A stretch of DNA of 12,500 bases from NCBI GenBank assembly GCA_012295275.1, contig CM022671.1, forward strand, positions 4,519,065 to 4,531,564. The letters are read 5' to 3'. Below are positions 1-8,116 of this stretch, in pieces. Below the pieces are notes generated by a model. It was not told the DNA's origin and did not search any database. It saw only the letters and a list, made by a program, of their open reading frames with translations. The first letter of the stretch is position 1. Each line of letters begins with the position of its first letter. Source of the stretch: Chrysomallon squamiferum. Its lineage: Eukaryota > Mollusca > Gastropoda > Neomphalida > Peltospiridae. Position numbers and translations under genes: made by a program.

Positions 1-307
1 CTAACAAACAAACAAATAAATGAATAACGTTACTGACGGCAGAAAACTGGTTCAAAATAAATAAATAAATGTATATATTACACACAGCTTACAAAATTGT
101 GAAATTATTAACACAGTTTACAAAACGCAGTTTCCAGAACCTACATAATAAATAAAGCAAGCATATTTCGTTTCCAAACAAAATATTTACCTTTCAAAAT
201 TTATTTCATGGCGCACCTGTTTGAAAAGAAATTGTGTTTTTCAGAATTATTCATGTTTGGATATATATCCACAGCTAGATTCGTAATATGAGTATTTAGT
301 AAATATA

Positions 308-347
<40 letters not shown>

Positions 348-410
348 GTTGCGGTTGGATTCCCTTTCACAATGAATGGAACAATTGTTTCGCTTCAGTG
401 TAATTCTCTT
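1..410. other. A+T-rich upstream intergenic DNA
   Basis: No coding sequence is supported here. The stretch is A+T-rich, with short AAAT/AAAC runs at the start and a 32-nt poly(A) at 313-344. A minus-strand open frame through this interval is mostly a Phe run read from that poly(A) and shows no domain. The sequence becomes more G+C-rich only after about 415, where the promoter-like region of the downstream phosphatase gene begins. Confidence 0.7.
313..344. repeat. poly(A) tract, 32 nt
   Basis: An uninterrupted run of A. I looked for a retroposon body and target-site duplication around it and saw none that was convincing. Confidence 0.95.
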
Positions 411-419
411 CTTAAAGGT

Positions 420-640
420 CAACCTTGCCTTGGCAAGCTGCCAACCGCTGCAGCAGTGCTGGGAAGTGACGTAGCGCTGTGTTCTATTTTTAGCAGATAA
501 CGTAGGGAATGGAGAGTATTGATTCATGACGTTATCCTTATTTGGTATGAGCGAGGGGCGGAGCTATCGTTGCTTGGCGAGACGTGATTGGCGAACGTGC
601 GAGAGGCTTATTTTGTTTACCTGTCACGGCGCGCATAAAT
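420..640 (+). promoter_or_regulatory. probable promoter of the DUSP6-like gene
   Basis: This G+C-richer, CpG-containing segment stands out from its A+T-rich surroundings and lies just upstream of the phosphatase gene. Visible elements in order: a perfect NFI-type palindrome TTGGC-N5-GCCAA (430-444); an ETS-like GGAAGT next to a TGACGTAG half-CRE (462-474); a CRE-like TGACGTTA (527-534); a GC box GGGGCGGAGC (555-564); an inverted CCAAT box ATTGG (587-591); and a TATA-like CATAAAT (634-640). Vertebrate DUSP6 is known to be induced by ERK through ETS factors, so ETS and CREB-type sites would fit a feedback gene. The motifs are seen; their function is inferred. If the TATA-like element is used, transcription would start near 660-670. 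Confidence 0.5.
430..444. promoter_or_regulatory. perfect NFI/CTF full-site palindrome
   Basis: TTGGCAAGCTGCCAA matches the dyad consensus TTGGC-N5-GCCAA of nuclear factor I exactly. It lies about 200 nt upstream of the TATA-like element. The match is certain; binding is inferred. Confidence 0.55.
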
Positions 641-656
641 TGATGGTAGATGTGTT

Positions 657-890
657 ATGCAGACTACTGCTATCCTCGAGGTTTTGTCGAAACGGTTAGG
701 CGAAAGACAGTTCGTGAGCTGCGAAGAGCTTGTGTGTTTTGTGAATGGACGATTTGTGTTTATCAACAACACAACAACCGACGGATATGTTATAGTTATA
801 AAAACAACAGCTTCATCCACTGAGCTTTGCTTTCTTAATTTTAAAAAAAAGGAATTCAAATGTATGTTCGTCTGCAATTCTCGGAGTTAA
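657..890 (+). other. upstream ORF in probable 5' leader, 77 codons
   Basis: An ATG with G at -3 opens a 77-codon frame ending at TAA, 117 nt before the main start and in a different frame. The product shows no recognisable domain, signal peptide or membrane segment, and its last third is Lys/Phe/Cys-rich. A shorter upstream frame starts at the ATG at 643. If the mature leader includes this segment, the frame should reduce translation of the phosphatase. It could instead be removed as part of a 5'-UTR intron: a T-rich tract followed by AG at 925-946 resembles an acceptor. It may also simply be chance. I do not treat it as an established gene. Confidence 0.35.
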
Positions 891-924
891 AGGAGCCGAA
901 ACTTGTGATTTAGGAAAGCTTAAA

Positions 925-946
925 TTTTTTTTTTTTTTAAAAATAG
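925..946 (+). promoter_or_regulatory. possible 5'-UTR splice acceptor
   Basis: A run of 14 T (925-938) is followed by AAAAATAG, which resembles a polypyrimidine tract plus a 3' splice site, 60 nt before the start codon. The same TAG is also the in-frame stop that bounds the phosphatase reading frame upstream. I found no clear matching donor. A weak candidate is GTGAGC near 714-719. Confidence 0.2.
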
Positions 947-1006
947 GTGTATTTTAAATTTAAAGCCATAACAAATATTCAAGAGGGCCATCGTTATTTA
1001 TTTCTA

Positions 1007-1397
1007 ATGCCTTGTTTAGAAGTTATTACCAATATGAACGCTGACATAACTGATTTCTGCAGTCCGGAAAGACTCGGCAATGAACTGCGGGTTAACAACA
1101 ACCTCCTCGTGCTCGACTGTAGGAGTCAGGGGGACTTTCAGCGATCCCACATCGCAGGCGCCATCAGTGTCACGTTGCCGAGTCTGATGATGAAGCGGCT
1201 GAAGAAGGGCACCCTCAACATCAGCGCCGTTATACACAATAACGAAGCGAAAGAACGGTTTACGAAATGTGCGAAAACACACCACATAGTCTTATGCGAC
1301 GAGTGTTCGACGGACCTGAATGCCAACCCTTCCAGCACCCTGAACCTTTTGATGAAGAAACTGAGACAAGATGGATGTCGAGCGTCGTTTTTATTGG
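1007..1397 (+). CDS. DUSP6: Cytoplasmic ERK-specific MAP-kinase phosphatase (DUSP6/7/9 type), coding exon 1
   Basis: The full protein is 368 residues (exons 1007-1397, 2727-3110, 8145-8476). It should dephosphorylate phospho-Thr and phospho-Tyr of ERK in the cytoplasm, as a feedback brake on Ras/ERK signalling. This exon encodes residues 1-130 and the first base of codon 131: the N-terminal rhodanese/CH2 domain. Visible here are the LVLDCR strand (34-39), the SHI-x-GAI segment (47-53) and the kinase-interaction motif LPSLMMKRLKKG (57-68), whose K63-R64 aligns with the ERK-docking Arg pair R64-R65 of human DUSP6. LRQDGCRA (119-126) is near the domain end. An in-frame TAG at 944-946 bounds the frame, making ATG 1007 the first start. 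Its context is weak (C at -3), and ATG 1034 (Met10, A at -3) is an alternative giving 359 residues. The exon ends at G|GTAAGC. The single invertebrate gene is probably co-orthologous to DUSP6, DUSP7 and DUSP9, so the symbol denotes the group. Confidence 0.93.
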
Positions 1398-1493
1398 GTA
1401 AGCAGATTTTTGTAAAAATTACGTTTTGTTTTCTTCGTTCGTTCGTTCATTCGCATGTCTAATAATAACGTAATAAATTCGTTAAAAACGAGG

Positions 1494-1498
<5 letters not shown>

Positions 1499-1566
<68 letters not shown>

Positions 1567-1576
1567 TCATCATCAT
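1499..1576. repeat. (CT)32 microsatellite plus short (ATC)n
   Basis: About 64 nt of perfect CT dinucleotide (1499-1562) follow a C6 run and are continued by ATC triplets to about 1576. This is a pyrimidine tract in the sense strand of intron 1. A minus-strand open frame here encodes only an Arg-Glu dipeptide repeat and is an artefact. Confidence 0.97.
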
Positions 1577-1954
1577 AAATCTTTTCGTTAAAACGTAATA
1601 GGAAAGCCGAGAAAAACGAATGATGTATAAATATATACGTTCTATCGCTGTCTTTCTCTCGCTATATCTATTATTATTGTTTTGATTTTTATATACTACA
1701 GACCTTCATGACTCACAAGTAACAGATGTAGATTAAACACAATTAGATCTTTTTATAATTTCATATTTGAAACCCAAGCCGTGATAAATATTTTATATTG
1801 TGTCGGGTTTGGAAGTTAACAAATCAAAATTGTCAATGTTTCTAATGAATCGGACGTTAACCGCAGCTATGGAATTATTATTTATTATTTTACACACATG
1901 TGTAGTAAAAATAAGCGATATTGCCTCCCGGATCGATAATTATACACTTGTTTA

Positions 1955-2075
1955 CAGCACGTGACTTGAGGCGGGAAATGCTCGCGGTTGTATTTTTCAC
2001 GTGTAATGTGTTTTACAGTTATGTACCGTTAGACAAATGTTTCACCGTTATTTAGCGTTAGCTAATAACGGTAGT
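1955..2075 (+). promoter_or_regulatory. candidate intronic regulatory cluster
   Basis: Two CACGTG E-boxes (1958-1963 and 1998-2003) flank GGCGGGAAA (1970-1978), the reverse complement of the E2F consensus TTTCCCGCC. About 40 nt downstream lies a strong inverted repeat (2045-2071). The patch is more G+C-rich than the rest of intron 1. The motifs are seen; enhancer function is inferred. Confidence 0.3.
2045..2071. repeat. inverted repeat, 11-bp stem with one bulge and GTTA loop
   Basis: CCGTTATTTAGC pairs with GCTAATAACGG around a GTTA tetraloop. The only irregularity is one unpaired T in the left arm. A further CCGTTA occurs shortly upstream, near 2026. It could form a hairpin in DNA or in the pre-mRNA. 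No longer terminal inverted repeats were found around it. Confidence 0.75.
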
Positions 2076-2138
2076 TTCATTTCCAGGGACTAGCAAAAGG
2101 AGATTAAAAACATTAAATTAAACACCAAATAAAAACCT

Positions 2139-2237
<99 letters not shown>

Positions 2238-2262
2238 TTATTATTATTATTATTATTATTAT
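2139..2262. repeat. (TATT)n-(ATT)n compound microsatellite
   Basis: Tetranucleotide TATT units run from about 2139 to 2174, followed by ATT triplets with one interruption to about 2262. Confidence 0.95.
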
Positions 2263-2540
2263 GCAGAAGTATTTCTAGCCTTTGAAATAAATTATACTCT
2301 TACTTTGCGTATGGAGATGATTTTCAAATCCTGTTTAGCTGTTGTTTACGTATGTTCATGAACTGAATGAAACTGTATACATGCATTTTGTTATTTTATT
2401 TTTTAATTCTTTTTATTATACTATTGTTTATGTCTGGATTTTTTTGTTGTAGTTTTCACTTGCATTTCCAACTGTTATTTAACAATGTTTACCTGTCTAT
2501 TCGCGTCGATTTTCAACTATTATATAATTATACCTGTCAC

Positions 2541-2700
2541 AAGGATTTCAGCCGTTGTATTAAAAAATAATAATAATAATAATAAAAAAATTATATCATT
2601 ATTTATAAACAAGTGGATTTTCACCTGTTGTATATTAATCTCTGTTATTCATAACGTAGATTTTATTTTATTGTATATATATAAAAAAATTATATCATTG
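2541..2700 (+). repeat. diverged tandem duplication before exon 2 acceptor
   Basis: Two blocks of about 70 and 90 nt each begin with a GGATTT-CA-C-GTTGTAT-like segment (2543-2561 and 2614-2632). Each ends with the identical 18-mer TAAAAAAATTATATCATT (2583-2600 and 2682-2699). The second copy runs directly into the polypyrimidine tract of the exon 2 acceptor. The middles differ by an (AAT)n expansion and other changes, so the duplication looks old. Confidence 0.55.
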
Positions 2701-2726
2701 TTTTTTTGTTTTGTTTTTTTCAACAG

Positions 2727-3110
2727 GAGGCTTTTCAACTTTTGAAGAACGCTTTCCCGAGTATTGCATTTCACAGGAAAACACGGACAGTACCATTATG
2801 GGTTTGAAAAACCTCCGTATTGCGGACGACTCTGCATACGGGACGTCGAGCGAGAGTGACAGTGAAACCACCCCCCACCTGTCCCCCTTCCCGGTGCAGG
2901 TGTTACCTCATCTTTTCCTTGGAAATGCCAAAAATTCCGCGGACTTAAACCAGCTGAAAAACTTCGGAATAAAATATATTCTAAACGTGACTCCCAATGT
3001 GCCAAACTTGTTTGAGAAGGACCCGTCGATCAAATACTTACAAATACCCATTAGCGATCACTGGTCACAGAATCTGTCCGCATTCTTCCCAGAAGCCATT
3101 GCGTTTATTG
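2727..3110 (+). CDS. DUSP6: DUSP6-like MAP-kinase phosphatase, coding exon 2
   Basis: This exon encodes the end of codon 131 through residue 258 plus the first base of codon 259. It starts with GGFSTFEERFPEYC (131-144), the end of the rhodanese domain. A linker follows with IMGLKNLRI (154-162), matching the leucine-rich nuclear export pattern (I154, L157, L160, I162) at the position of the DUSP6 export signal; this points to a cytoplasmic enzyme. Next come a Ser/Asp/Glu-rich stretch (171-177) and two proline-directed sites, T179-P180 and S183-P184, which ERK could phosphorylate. The phosphatase domain begins at FPVQVLPHLFLGNA (185-198) and includes IKYILNVTPNVPNLF (212-226). PISDHWSQNL (238-247) contains the general acid D241, equivalent to human D262. 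The exon ends AFI-G|GTGAGT. Both flanking introns are phase 1, so exon 2 is symmetric and could be skipped without changing frame, though the protein would lose the general acid. Confidence 0.95.
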
Positions 3111-3135
3111 GTGAGTATTTATTTATTTATTATGT

Positions 3136-3136
3136 A

Positions 3137-3192
<56 letters not shown>

Positions 3193-3217
3193 ACACACAC
3201 ACACACACATATATATC
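3136..3217. repeat. (ATT)n-(AC)n-(AT)n compound microsatellite
   Basis: ATT triplets run to 3190, then AC dinucleotides to about 3209, then a short AT run. It begins about 25 nt after the exon 2 donor, so it lies very close to the splice site. Confidence 0.95.
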
Positions 3218-4117
3218 TTAGAAGGTTTTTGCCTTTAGTAATAAACATTTAGGTTGTTGTTGTTTTTGCCTAGTTTCGCCAAAAGAATCACGATTTTATC
3301 ATTTCCATCAGTTTTTATTAAACAAGTGAATTATTATCTTTGCAATCGCACACCTCCTACAAACCTTTATCAGCCACAAACCTCTGCCATTGGCTCGTTT
3401 TGCCTGCCAGACACACTCACGTTTATTGCTGTCATCATTTAAGTCGTTTTCTCGGGAGCCATTTCAGGACTGTTAAGGTCAGAGTAGATTCAACGATCAA
3501 CTTTATTACTCGAACGTTTTTACCCCCGGGCTGACCTTGACATTTCCCATCCATGAATGAACGGCTATAATTCATCAAAAGACATCTTAGACATCTTAGT
3601 TAAGTAAATTTGAAACAATTTAATCTCCCGTGGATTTGAAAACAACAATTATCATGATTCGTTTTGATAATATCTAAGATAAATCAGTCATTGGAAAAAA
3701 ATGATTTTCATTTTTATTATTATTAATTATTTTTTTTTTTTTTTTTATTTTTATTTATTTTTTTTTTTTTTGTTTTTTGTTGGGGGTGGTAGCTGAAATC
3801 TTTGTAGTCATTACTATTAAATCAGCTATGTTAGCTGTCTTGCTTTTCTTTTGGTAGGCAGTATACAGAGATAATAGTAACCGCATCCCTGAGTAACATT
3901 GTTAATGGAGATTTGCCATGCTCCGTTTTTCAGTGGTTGTTACATTTTGTAGCTTACTTTTTTCTTCTTTTTTTTTCTTTTGGTTTACACAAGTAACTTG
4001 CCTTAATACTGCTAGCGGGCTAAAAGTACAGCGATTAATAATATTAATTTATTAGTTTGTGTGAGGACAGACATTGATATATTCGTTACCATGATGTGGA
4101 AGACTTATTAATCTGTC

Positions 4118-4121
<4 letters not shown>

Positions 4122-4194
<73 letters not shown>

Positions 4195-4246
4195 GTGAGT
4201 GAGTGAGAGAGTGAGTGAGAGAGTGAGTGTGTGTGTGTGTGTGTGT
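4122..4246. repeat. (AG)n-(GTGA)n-(GT)n compound microsatellite
   Basis: About 70 nt of perfect AG (4122-4191) pass into GTGA units (to about 4227) and then GT units (to 4246). The gradual change of unit suggests stepwise mutation within one tract. Confidence 0.96.
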
Positions 4247-5544
4247 CTATGTACGTCTATAATTTATTTTATTTGGTTTCTTTTCTTTTTAATTGTCCCA
4301 GGCTCCATCCCAAATGAAGCTAACGATGCCAAACTGATAATATTATCTTTTCTTATTCATCTTATCACTTTTAGTCATAATTCTTCTCTGGAGAATTACT
4401 TTATTAGCGTCAGACGAACGTTAGCTACAAACTGTCAAGAAAAATGAAATGATTTATACGTTACTTGGTTAACTGCCTCATGTGCACTTGTGTTTATTGC
4501 TGAAGGTCAAGGCAAAACGTATTTCTTATCAACATCTGTTAGTTATTACATCAGGCGAGGTTCTGGGGTGTGGTGATATCGTGGGGATCTCCCACCCCCA
4601 CCTACAGTTTCTGACCATGAGTGGGTTTTAGGAACTAATTTTGAAAATTTCGTGTTTGTAAGAAACGGAAAGAAATTTTCTCACTGTTCTTGAGTTCCAG
4701 ATTTTTATACAAGGGCGAATCTGAAATATTGATAGAGTGTGTGTGTGTGTGGGTGTTCAGAGGATCTTTACTGTGAGAGGTTTGTCAGTGACACCCTTCC
4801 TGTAAACATTTCTAGATCCGCTTCTGTGTAATAAATGTGAAGAACGTTTTAAGAAATATTTACAGCGTTGACATATTTCTAAATGTTCGGTGTACAAAAT
4901 GACTTTCCAAAAAGTTTTTATAACAAGTAAAATTTCTGGATTTTATGAATGGTATTTCTTCTTCCAAGGTTGAAAAGTTGTATTTTCGGTCAGCCTCCCC
5001 TATTTACGTGTGGTTTCTGTTTGCTTGGTAAACATTTGATCGCACGGCTGTCGTTTCTTTATTCACGTGGCAAGCATGTAAAGTAGACTTGCAGAGTGTG
5101 AGTTACATCTAGGTCAAAACCTGTTCCTAAAAAGAACACGTTTTTTTTTTTTTTTTTCTTCTTCTTCATTTCTTTTTGTTTTTTTGGGGGTTTTTTTTCT
5201 CTTTCTTCTTTAAACTTGTCGCTTTATTTAACAGCAGTACAATGCCCAGAAGTACGCCCATCATCATTATAACTAGTGTACAAAGTCAACAAATCGGCTT
5301 TCGTCTACCTCACGCGCGCGTCTCTTTTACAGCGAGGGATGATGGGATACGCGAAGCAGACGAACGAGTTTTTCGGTGTGAAGGAATTTAGTTGTTTTTT
5401 TTTGTTTTTTTTCCCCGCCTCTTTGTTTCTAGTTTTGCCAGGAGCAGTTAAATGCTCGGTTAATGAATGGGACAACGAGGTCTAAGAATGTGTTTAAATA
5501 AAGACTGTGGCCGAGTTGTTAATAGGATCAAAGTCGTAGGTTTG

Positions 5545-5548
<4 letters not shown>

Positions 5549-5618
<70 letters not shown>
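5549..5618. repeat. (AG)35 microsatellite
   Basis: About 70 nt of uninterrupted AG dinucleotide in intron 2. Confidence 0.97.
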
Positions 5619-5621
<3 letters not shown>

Positions 5622-5814
5622 ACGCGAGTAATTAAGGCATGGATTGTAAAAGTGACTTTAAAGAATACGTGCTGTTTCATTATGAAGAGCAAAAACAAGA
5701 GAGACGCATTAAAAAAAAAACAACAACAACGGGGAAATGTTTTGTCTATCAGAGCTTTGTAGTGAGAGAGCTAGACGAAGGAATGGAGAGCATGGAAGAT
5801 AGATATGAATATAT

Positions 5815-5895
5815 ACACACAATTATACTCCCCACTCACATATACATACATAAATACACACACACACATACATACACACATACATACACACACAC
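5815..5895. repeat. AC / ATAC-rich simple repeat
   Basis: An imperfect mixture of ACAC and ATAC units. An open frame crossing it (5639-6004) encodes a His/Thr/Tyr repeat at this point and is not a plausible protein. Confidence 0.85.
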
Positions 5896-6222
5896 GAGAG
5901 AATTTATAAACAATTCAGTAGCCGAACATTCAAAACTCGAAACTGCTAAATTAAAACAAAACGAACAGATAACAGCAGTTACACATATAAATTCCTATTT
6001 TTAAAACGCTTATCGCCGATACTGTAATCTTCGCTAACCATGTGTCATGAGAAATCATCTGAAATAAAACAACGAGCTGTTAATCTGACCACAGCCCCGA
6101 CCGCAAAACTCGCTTGTAAATGACCACTCCCCCCCCCCATCATAATGACCACGATTACTGGTCTCTGTGTGCTCTTAATTCTTTTGTGGAAAAAGAGAAC
6201 GAGAAAATAAAACGCGTAGCTT

Positions 6223-6405
6223 AAAAAAAAAAAAAAAAAAAAAAAAGAAAGGAAGAAAACCCGGGTTGCACGTCATTGAAAACGGCTAAGGTAGCGAGCG
6301 AGCGTTCAGTCGAATCAAACGTGTCGGAATGCTGGCGTTCGGTTCGTGAGATAATTTACATGGATTCACCATATGGCGTGTAATAATTCACTTCCTGCGT
6401 TTGGA

Positions 6406-6450
<45 letters not shown>

Positions 6451-6498
6451 GACAAAAATGAAAGATAAAAAAGTAAAAAAAAAAAAAAAAAAAAAAAA
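6223..6498. repeat. three poly(A) tracts with a G+C-richer unique segment between
   Basis: Poly(A) runs occupy 6223-6246, 6408-6444 and about 6475-6498. Between the first two, 6250-6400 is a CpG-containing unique stretch with CCCGGG and an ETS-like ACTTCCTG (6390-6397). I found no retroposon boundary or target-site duplication. Confidence 0.7.
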
Positions 6499-6718
6499 TA
6501 GATTGAGAGAGAAAGAAACGGGGCCAATGTTTGATAATTGGCAGAGCAGAGAAAGAGCGATAAGGAAATAGGAATGTCTGCTCGATTATGTAATTAAATT
6601 AAAAGATATTTGTTGCTAAGTGGAAACAGACAAATCAACCCGCATAGTAATTAACGAGCAATTTATTTGTTTACGAACTACGCGCGGCTTTCTTTCTGAC
6701 AAAAGAAAAAAATATTTC

Positions 6719-6755
<37 letters not shown>

Positions 6756-6762
6756 AATAAAA
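6719..6762. repeat. (AAT)n-(AAAT)n microsatellite
   Basis: AAT triplets change into AAAT units within intron 2. Confidence 0.9.
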
Positions 6763-6896
6763 GATAAAATATGCCGAAAAAAACAGACACAGTATTAATA
6801 AAAGTAGATTATGTTACATACTATAAATTCACACACACAGACATATTTTCAACATGTCTGGTTAATTTATATCAAATATTACAGTGATGCAGTTAA

Positions 6897-6915
6897 CACA
6901 CACACACACACACAC
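6897..6915. repeat. short (AC)n microsatellite
   Basis: About nine AC units in intron 2. Confidence 0.9.
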
Positions 6916-6989
6916 GTTCACACTCTCACTCATCCAACTAATAACACATCTGGATAACATGTACCGTTTATAATGTCAAATAAACCGAT

Positions 6990-7200
6990 TCGCGAGACGG
7001 AAATGCTGTTTCCGGCACGTAAAATCCTGTGCGCTCGGAGAAAAAAAAAAAAATAGAGTCACAGGTGCTTGCCATAAAATACTCACTCAGACACTCGGAG
7101 GCGCCTTCAAGTTCCCGGGCACTACAGAACGTCACTTTTGACCTTGCCGATCACGTGATTAGAGTGTGATAACACATCGCGGCCTGTCATTATGCTATCC
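6990..7200. promoter_or_regulatory. candidate intronic enhancer, G+C-richer island
   Basis: This island contains CGGAAA-TGCTG-TTTCCG (6998-7014), a perfect 6-bp inverted repeat that places two ETS cores (GGAA/TTCC) head to head. It also has GGCGCC and CCCGGG, a nuclear-receptor-type half site GACCTTG (7140-7146) and an 8-bp E-box TCACGTGA (7151-7158). Its composition contrasts with the A+T-rich flanks. ETS input would fit a gene of this family, which is induced by ERK in other animals. Function is inferred only. Confidence 0.3.
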
Positions 7201-7549
7201 CATAATTCAGTATTAATCTCAGACGACACTTTGTTTTGTTTTTGTTTTCTTTTTTTCTTTCTTTCTTTTATTTTTTTTTTATTTTTATTTTTTTTACTAT
7301 AAGAGAGGGAGAGTTGAAAATATAACTAATTTATTTTCTGTTTATATATTTTTATTTATTTATTTTATTATTATTATTTTTAAAAACACACCATCAAATA
7401 GAATAGTTATTTATAGATTTTTTGGTTGTCAGATTGTTTTAAAAAGTATTCACATTCACTTTATTTATCCCTCGAACTAAATTAAAAACAATCAGCCCTT
7501 ATTTATATCGATACTGCATTCCGTAAGCTCATTATAATATCACTCTAAT

Positions 7550-7790
7550 TAACATAATTTATTTCTACTTTCGATATCGAGAACATTGACCCAAACGAAC
7601 CTGCCACTGGAGATAGCAGTATAGTTATTATAATTTATCAGTAGATAACTGATTTTCTACGCAATTATCATAATTTATTATTAGAAATTTGTTGACAGGA
7701 AACACTAGCGATGTAATTATCATAATTTATTATCAGACACAGATATTATTGCAGTTTCTGCGACTTTCATAATTTATTATTAGACATTTG
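7550..7790. repeat. degenerate ~47-nt minisatellite, about 4-5 copies
   Basis: The core CATAATTTATTATTAGA recurs with variation. TAATTTAT starts at 7555, 7631, 7671, 7723 and 7770; the last four are spaced 40, 52 and 47 nt. Preceding words such as AATTATCA and following words such as TTAGA-ATTTG or TCAGACA are also shared by two or more copies, so the repetition extends beyond the core. It is too diverged and too irregular to be a CRISPR array. Confidence 0.6.
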
Positions 7791-8001
7791 GATGATTGCC
7801 TAAACAAAATCGGTTACATTTCTGCTTCTAATAATATTTGATAGTTTTATCAAAAATATCTGTTGTGTTTAAGTGTGCAAGTGTTCTCTCAGTGGGTTTC
7901 GGTTATACATTAACGGCTAGGCAAAAACAAACAACAACAACAACAAAATAAAATAAAATAAAATAAAAATAAATGAGAGTAATGTTTTAATGTAGAACAA
8001 C

Positions 8002-8116
8002 ATTATTTTTATTAAAGCAGATGCTATGAATTACTTAAAAAATTAAATGGTTTTTTTTTTGTTTTTTTTTCACTGTAATTATTTTTATTAAGGAAGATGC
8101 TATGAATTACTTAAAA
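8002..8116 (+). repeat. 39-bp direct repeat (37/39) next to exon 3 acceptor
   Basis: Copy 1 is 8002-8040 and copy 2 is 8078-8116, offset by 76 nt. They differ at two positions only (A/G and C/A). In both, the repeat is followed by a short A/T word and a long T run, so the likely duplicated unit is the whole 76 nt including a pyrimidine tract. Copy 2 supplies the branch-point and polypyrimidine region actually used before exon 3. Copy 1 looks like a decoy or ancestral version. Confidence 0.85.

Larger units (their letters stand above)
1398..2726 (+). other. intron 1 (1329 nt, phase 1)
   Basis: The donor is GTAAGC at 1398. The acceptor is a T-rich tract followed by CAACAG ending at 2726. Joining restores a Gly codon and the family-typical GGFS junction. 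The intron holds a (CT)n tract, an (ATTT)/(ATT) tract, a G+C-richer patch at 1920-2075 with E-box and E2F-like motifs and a hairpin, and a diverged tandem duplication (2541-2700) just before the acceptor. Open frames seen inside it (for example 2367-2745) are A+T-rich, Phe/Ile/Leu-rich and have no domain, so I do not call them genes. Confidence 0.93.

Noticed and set aside
617-877. Minus-strand open frame of 86 codons
   Set aside because: It mirrors the plus-strand upstream ORF, has no domain, and lies in the promoter/leader region of the + strand gene.
947-1006. Starting the phosphatase at GTG 947
   Set aside because: GTG is not a normal eukaryotic start. The first in-frame ATG after the TAG at 944-946 is at 1007, which gives a family-sized protein.
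1016-1338. Two minus-strand frames under exon 1
   Set aside because: They are antisense shadows of the clearly coding rhodanese exon.
2367-2745. Hydrophobic small ORFs in intron 1, resembling membrane peptides
   Set aside because: Phe/Ile/Leu content comes from T-rich DNA, there is no conserved motif, and they lie in an intron and run into the splice acceptor.
3111-3238. Read-through of exon 2 into a poly-Ile C-terminus
   Set aside because: The extension translates an (ATT)n microsatellite. A strong GTGAGT donor and a perfect family match across the join to exon 3 show splicing.
5639-6004. 121-codon ORF in intron 2
   Set aside because: The middle reads through an AC/ATAC simple repeat (His/Thr/Tyr), no domain is visible, and the length is expected by chance with repeats.
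7550-7790. CRISPR-like array
   Set aside because: Copies are degenerate, A+T-rich and irregularly spaced, and the genome is eukaryotic. It is better described as an eroded minisatellite.
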